Source: Oscheius tipulae
Taxonomy: Eukaryota > Nematoda > Chromadorea > Rhabditida > Rhabditidae
NCBI GenBank assembly: GCA_037178975.1
Contig: JASJZH010000005.1
Coordinates: 6,572,001-6,636,000 of the forward strand
Direction of reading: 5' to 3'
Length of the DNA: 64,000 nucleotides
Shown in pieces: positions 59,698-64,000 of the stretch. Each line of letters opens with the position of its first letter. The stretch's first letter is position 1. The position numbers were made by a program, and so were the translations under genes. The notes below the pieces were generated by a model, which was not told the DNA's origin, made no database searches, and was given only the letters and a program-made list of their open reading frames with translations.

Positions 59698-61558
59698 ATG
59701 CCTGCCGTTCTATCCACACCAGTAGTATTTGACAGTCTTCGCGAGCTAATCGGCTACCCTCCCGAATATTATTCCGATCGCCTCGGAAAACGGGCTCTTT
59801 TCGCCGCGACAGAAGGTACAATCTGCTGTGCACTCCCCATTCTCTTGCCTAACTTTGTACTTTGTTCAGTTTTTGCATGCTTTGTGCACAACAACTTGCC
59901 AAGAATCAAGAAAAATCGCTCAAATTTCAGGCAGCTTGAAGAAGCCGCTCTACAAGGTCACTTACATCCACGTAAAAGGCATGCAGCTCGACAAACTCGC
60001 CATCGACAAGGTTGATCTGAAGGGCAAGCGTGTGCTGATCCGCGTCGACTTTAACGTACCCCAGAAGGAAGGAAAAATCACCAACAACCAGCGCATCGTC
60101 GCTGCTATTCCTTCCATCGAGGTCGGTTCTCCTTTTGTGAAACGACTATGGTTAAATATTCAGTATGCGCTGAAGAATGGAGCCAAATCGGTCGTGTTGA
60201 TGTCTCACCTTGGTCGTCCGGACGGAAGAAAACAGGAAAAGTACACACTGGCCCCGGTGGCCGAGGAACTGGAGCGGCTTCTTGGAAAGTGGGTTTTAAG
60301 CTGTATCACTATAAAACTAAAATTTCAGATCGGTGACCTTCCTTCACGACTGTGTCGGTTCGGAAGTCGAATCGGCCTGTGCCAATCCGGCCGAAGGCAC
60401 CGTCATCCTGCTCGAAAATCTTCGATTCTATCTCGAGGAGGAAGGCAAAGGTGTCTCGGAGTCGGGCGAGAAGATCAAGGCGAAGTCGGAAGACGTGGAA
60501 AAATTCCGTACCTCGTTGACCAAGCTCGGCGATGTCTACATCAATGACGCCTTCGGCACAGCCCATCGCGCCCACAGTAGCATGGTCGGTGTCAAGTTGG
60601 ATCAGCGCGCCTGCGGTTTCCTGATGAAGAACGAGCTCGTCTACTTCAACAAGGCCCTCAACAACCCGGCTCGACCATTTTTGGCGATTCTCGGAGGAGC
60701 CAAGGTTGCCGACAAGATCCAGCTGATCAAGAACCTTCTGGACAAAGTTGACGAGATGATTATCGGCGGAGGAATGGCCTACACTTTCCTCAAGGTCTCG
60801 GAGGGAATCAGCATCGGGAACTCTCTCTACGATGAGGAAGGAGCGAAGATTATCAACGAGCTGCTCGAGAAGGCCAAGGAAAAGAATGTCAAGATTTATC
60901 TTCCTGTGGATTTCGTAGTAGCCGACAAATTTGCCGAGGATGCCAGTGACAAGGTCTACAGCGCGAAAGATGGAGTTCCTGATGGTTCGTTTTTTTTCTT
61001 CTTGAACTCTTTTTTTTGGGTGCAAGGAGACACGTCAGATAGGACAAAGTTGAAAAGAATGGTCAATATCGGAGGTGTGGGACCAGTATCACGCATTCTC
61101 TTAGCGCTAAAGTGATGAATATACCGGGAAAAATACATAATCGTCTGATTACCCCGTTTATAATCTCTCAAAACCCATCTCGTAATTAAGGCCACATGGG
61201 ACTCGACGTTGGACCGGAATCATCAAAACTTTTCTCCGAGGCTGTTCTTCGCGCCAAGACGATCGTCTGGAATGGACCGGCCGGTGTCTTCGAGTTCGAA
61301 AAGTTCAGTCACGGAACCAAATCCTTGATGGATGCTGTAATCAAGGCAACCAAGGACGGTGCTACCACCATTATCGGTATTTTTGTCCTTTTTTTAATTG
61401 AAAACATCCATAAATTAGGAGGAGGAGATACGGCCACAGCTGCCAAGAAGTGGGACGCCGAAGACAAGGTCAGCCACTGTTCTACCGGCGGCGGAGCCAG
61501 TCTGGAACTTCTCGAGGGTAAAGTTCTTCCTGGCGTCGATGCTCTCTCCTCTGCCTAA
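59698..61558 (+). CDS. pgk-1: Phosphoglycerate kinase, with a possible N-terminal extension
   Basis: Glycolytic enzyme transferring phosphate from 1,3-bisphosphoglycerate to ADP. The standard protein starts at the ATG at 59981 ([20 protein letters not shown]), then [94 protein letters not shown] and [17 protein letters not shown], the full set of family motifs. An upstream exon (59698-59815, [20 protein letters not shown]) joins at 59931 in the correct phase with a GT-AG intron. This would add 56 residues with no recognised domain. The acceptor at 59930 could equally be a trans-splice site giving the standard protein. Confidence 0.96.
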
Positions 61559-61723
61559 TTTTTGTACTATTCACACGTGTATTCTGTCAACTATTTTAGA
61601 ACACCTTCATGTAGTAAAGATGCAGATATTTTATTGAGAGAGAAAACGCGGAGGAATGAGTATCACGACGGAAAAAGACAGCGAAGGGGATAGAATAAGG
61701 AGGAGAACCCGAAAAGAAGCTCA

Positions 61724-62743
61724 TCAAGCCCACATGCAGCGATCCTCCGGGTAGTGGATGAGATCCTGACGTCCTCGAAGATAATGGTAACATTTGGCAG
61801 CTACCCAAACCGCGGCACCGCAGATGAAGATACCGAGATAGATGGATACGACCATCAAGTACTGGTCTGGAAGTCGAGTTATTTTCTTGTGGCTTGAAAC
61901 AGTCTGTCGAGCATGGGGATCGAACCCGACTGGTTTCGTTCATAGTTGGAGAGAGCTTACCGATTGCGCTACTACGCGGCAAAATCAACCGACTTTCTAA
62001 ATACCCGGCTTAAAGAAAAAAAAAACTCACCGAACTTCTGATAAAACCGCTGCCGTTTGATGACAATCGTGTAGTAGAGAACGTAGGAGGCGAGAAAGAA
62101 GAAACCGACACATTGACTGATCTCACTGACGATGAATGGAATCAACCAGCCGGGCTTTTCGTAGTAGAGACCGATCAACATGATGACGGAGACGACAAAG
62201 TTGAGGATTATGAGGACGACGTCGAGCCAAAGATTGACTGAATAGACGCCGAATGCCATACAGACTGCACTGAAGATGCACAGAACTATGGCCGAGACGC
62301 CGGTGTAAAAGCAGGCTCTCTGGAAAGAATGTTTGTTGCATCGTAATCTTTCTTTATACTTTAATTGCATGTCTTCTAGTCTAATGACTTTCACTTCCAG
62401 ACACAGTTCCTCTCCACGCAGACCTATGATCTTCTTTAACGTCCGAATACCCCAATTAAGTTCCTCATTCTGTTCACTACTACTTGGCTCATGCCTCTCT
62501 TATATCCTACTCGTAAGAGTACACTACTAGGCTCTTGCTTTAGTCTATTTCCATTGATCTCCACAGTCACAACTGTCCAATTCACTCATCCTGTGGCTGT
62601 TCCATGTTGTCCACCCCCCTCTAACCCACTTTGATGTGAACAGCTCCCTGGCAGCAGTTGTACTGTTCATCGGGATTGGTAACATTCTCCTCCTCGACAA
62701 TAATACGTGTGCCTTCGAGACATAGACAGCAGCTGATTTCCAT
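61724..62743 (-). CDS. Four-TM membrane protein, distantly LAPTM-like (tentative)
   Basis: Three exons: from 62743, from about 62316, and from about 61870. It starts MEISCCLCLEGTRIIVEEEN, a Cys-rich cytosolic N-terminus as in LAPTM and related tetraspan proteins. Four hydrophobic segments follow: FYTGVSAIVLCIFSAVCMAF, LDVVLIILNFVVSVIMLIGL, LIPFIVSEISQCVGFFFLAS and YLMVVSIYLGIFICGAAVWV. A short tail (YPEDRCMWA) ends the protein, with no PPxY motif. The family assignment is weak. The last intron holds a tRNA-like sequence on the same strand. Confidence 0.7.
61905..61980 (-). tRNA. Degenerate tRNA-like sequence (pseudo-tRNA)
   Basis: On the minus strand it starts GCCGCGTAGTAGCGCAATCG, which has a good A box (TAGCGCAATCGG), and later has a perfect B box (GGGTTCGATCCCC). 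The T stem pairs in only three of five positions and the acceptor stem in about five of seven, and I cannot form a proper anticodon stem. It is therefore more likely a decayed tRNA or tRNA-derived element than a working gene. It lies in the last intron of the four-TM gene. Confidence 0.45.
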
Positions 62744-64000
62744 GCCACGCCATTCATATCATCGCCGTCTGGTCGTTCTTCACAGCGATTGAGGACTGAG
62801 ATAGGATATGATTTGTGCTCATGGGAGGTAAAGACAGGCGGCTGAAGGAAGTCTTTCAAAATCTCGGGCCCGAGCGAAAACTGATAGCCTAGACTGGCGC
62901 TTTTTGCTGCTCTAAATGACTGGCATGTTTCGGTTCTATTTTTAGGAATAGGGAAGAACGAAGCAAAGAATATGAAAGAAAAAGGAAGGATAGGAAAGAG
63001 AGCTATACTAATTGTATTTAGGAGAGATGGCAGATTCTATTAGTTTCAGCTAGAGAGTGTCTGGATAGAAGGAGACAGCGATAACATGAGGAATCAAGAA
63101 CTGAATCATGGGAGAGAGAACCAAATAGAGTCAGAGGCAGAGCCATTCAGGAAGCGAAATGGTAGAGAAAGAGATAGTTTATTAGTTCTTCCATTTGATT
63201 TACGTCTGTCGAAATGTCTCTGCTCAATAGTCGCACTAAGTTATACTACAGATTGTCGAAACGTACAAGACGAGAAACATGTACGAAGAGAGTGAAACTC
63301 TTGTCTAAACAAGGGAGTATGTTGTGATCTTAAGATCAACCTGGCTGTCAGAGAGCCGGGTGGCAGAGCTGAAGAAACTAACTTGGGTTGTAACAGCCGC
63401 AGAAGATCTGCTGTTTACTTTTGCCAATCCAAATGACAGAGTGTGCTTTTCGAACGGGCAAACGACTTCTGGGTGGTTATGGATGTTTTTGTTTGGTTTT
63501 ACCGATGCGAGGGAGGAGTTGGGGACAGGCAGGGAGCACCTGCACAAAACATGTGTTCTGAAGTATTGAATTTCTACAAACAAGAGAGAAGATAAGTTTC
63601 TCCTTGTAATTTCGAAAAATTGAGACTACTCTGTGATTTGTTGCGCCTGAGAGTGAGGCTGACATTACACACTCCCAGGTAATTAATAAAGATTCGAGGG
63701 TAGATCCTTCTCTCTTTATCTTGTACCGAGCCGACATCTGGTCGAAGGGGACAAATTGTCTTTTTTTCTCTGTTCCGAGGGAGTTGTTTGATGGGGAAAG
63801 GCAAAAAGTATTGAAGAAAAGAAAAAGAGACAGAGAATAGATCAAATGAGTTCTGAAACAGACATGCCAGAAACTACATGACAACTCAGCTGCTCAGTCA
63901 AGTGTTCATTCGGATGTGGTAGCGTTCTACAAACAAGAGAGAAGATAAGTTTTGACAGGTGGAAACGGTCCGGACTGGTTCAAAAGGACACAATGAGCGA
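62744..64000. other. Region with no recognised gene
   Basis: Purine-rich stretches and short frames without family resemblance or exon-like structure. It includes the 28-bp repeat pair listed separately. Confidence 0.4.
63572..63952 (+). repeat. Pair of perfect 28-bp direct repeats
   Basis: A 28-bp word, beginning TTCTACAAACAAGAG and ending AGATAAGTTT, occurs at 63572-63599 and again identically at 63925-63952, 353 bp apart. The intervening sequence shows no coding region. Confidence 0.85.

Noticed and set aside
60309-61025. 238-codon open frame antisense to PGK
   Set aside because: A shadow of the strongly codon-biased PGK exon on the other strand.
63305-63583. Candidate coding frame on the minus strand near the right edge
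   Set aside because: No exon structure, no recognisable family and no acceptor-like site before a start; treated as chance.

Overview
The window is nuclear DNA of a nematode, probably a rhabditid-type species. The evidence is compact genes with introns of about 35-60 nt ending in TTTCAG/TTTAG, a nuclear receptor whose zinc finger reads CRACAAFFRR (the nematode supplementary-NHR type), splice-acceptor-like motifs just upstream of many ATGs (as expected for spliced-leader trans-splicing), and closely packed same-strand genes that resemble operons. No bacterial, viral or plasmid content was seen. All gene models were spliced by eye, so exon edges are approximate where I say so.

Layout. 0.1-5 kb: a Cys-loop ligand-gated channel (+) and a ZIP metal transporter (-) that converge and overlap; their introns carry several non-autonomous mobile elements. 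6.7-8.4 kb: ceramide synthase (+). 9-13.3 kb (-): LAMP, a small acidic protein and mitochondrial polynucleotide phosphorylase, in that transcriptional order; the last two overlap as TAATG. 14.5-17.4 kb: a NADAR-domain protein (+) and beta-tubulin (-). 18-21 kb: AMP deaminase (-). 21.3-25.1 kb: a saposin-like secreted protein (+), an Ig-domain protein (-) and exosome subunit RRP42 (-). 26.4-29.4 kb: transaldolase (+) and a nuclear hormone receptor (-). 30-44.3 kb: five members of an apparently nematode-specific secreted protein family, interleaved with polycystin-2 and a sugar-transporter-like MFS protein. 44.3-51 kb (-): OGG1, PSTK, a TMEM268-like protein and the UAP56 helicase. 51.7-58.8 kb (+): cohesin SCC3/STAG, EMC10, BAP18 and MRPS28, spaced like an operon. 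59.7-61.6 kb: phosphoglycerate kinase (+). 61.7-62.7 kb: a four-TM protein (-). The last 1.2 kb has no recognisable gene.

Most genes are conserved housekeeping functions (glycolysis, pentose phosphate pathway, purine salvage, RNA decay and export, cohesion, mitochondrial ribosome, DNA repair). The least described content is the secreted family. One member appears to have gained a vWA domain, a furin-type site and a long Ser/Thr-rich mucin-like stalk between the two halves of the ancestral fold. Other unusual points are an intron made almost entirely of two mobile elements with target duplications, the TAATG gene overlap, OGG1 in a nematode, and an in-phase 5' exon that would extend PGK.
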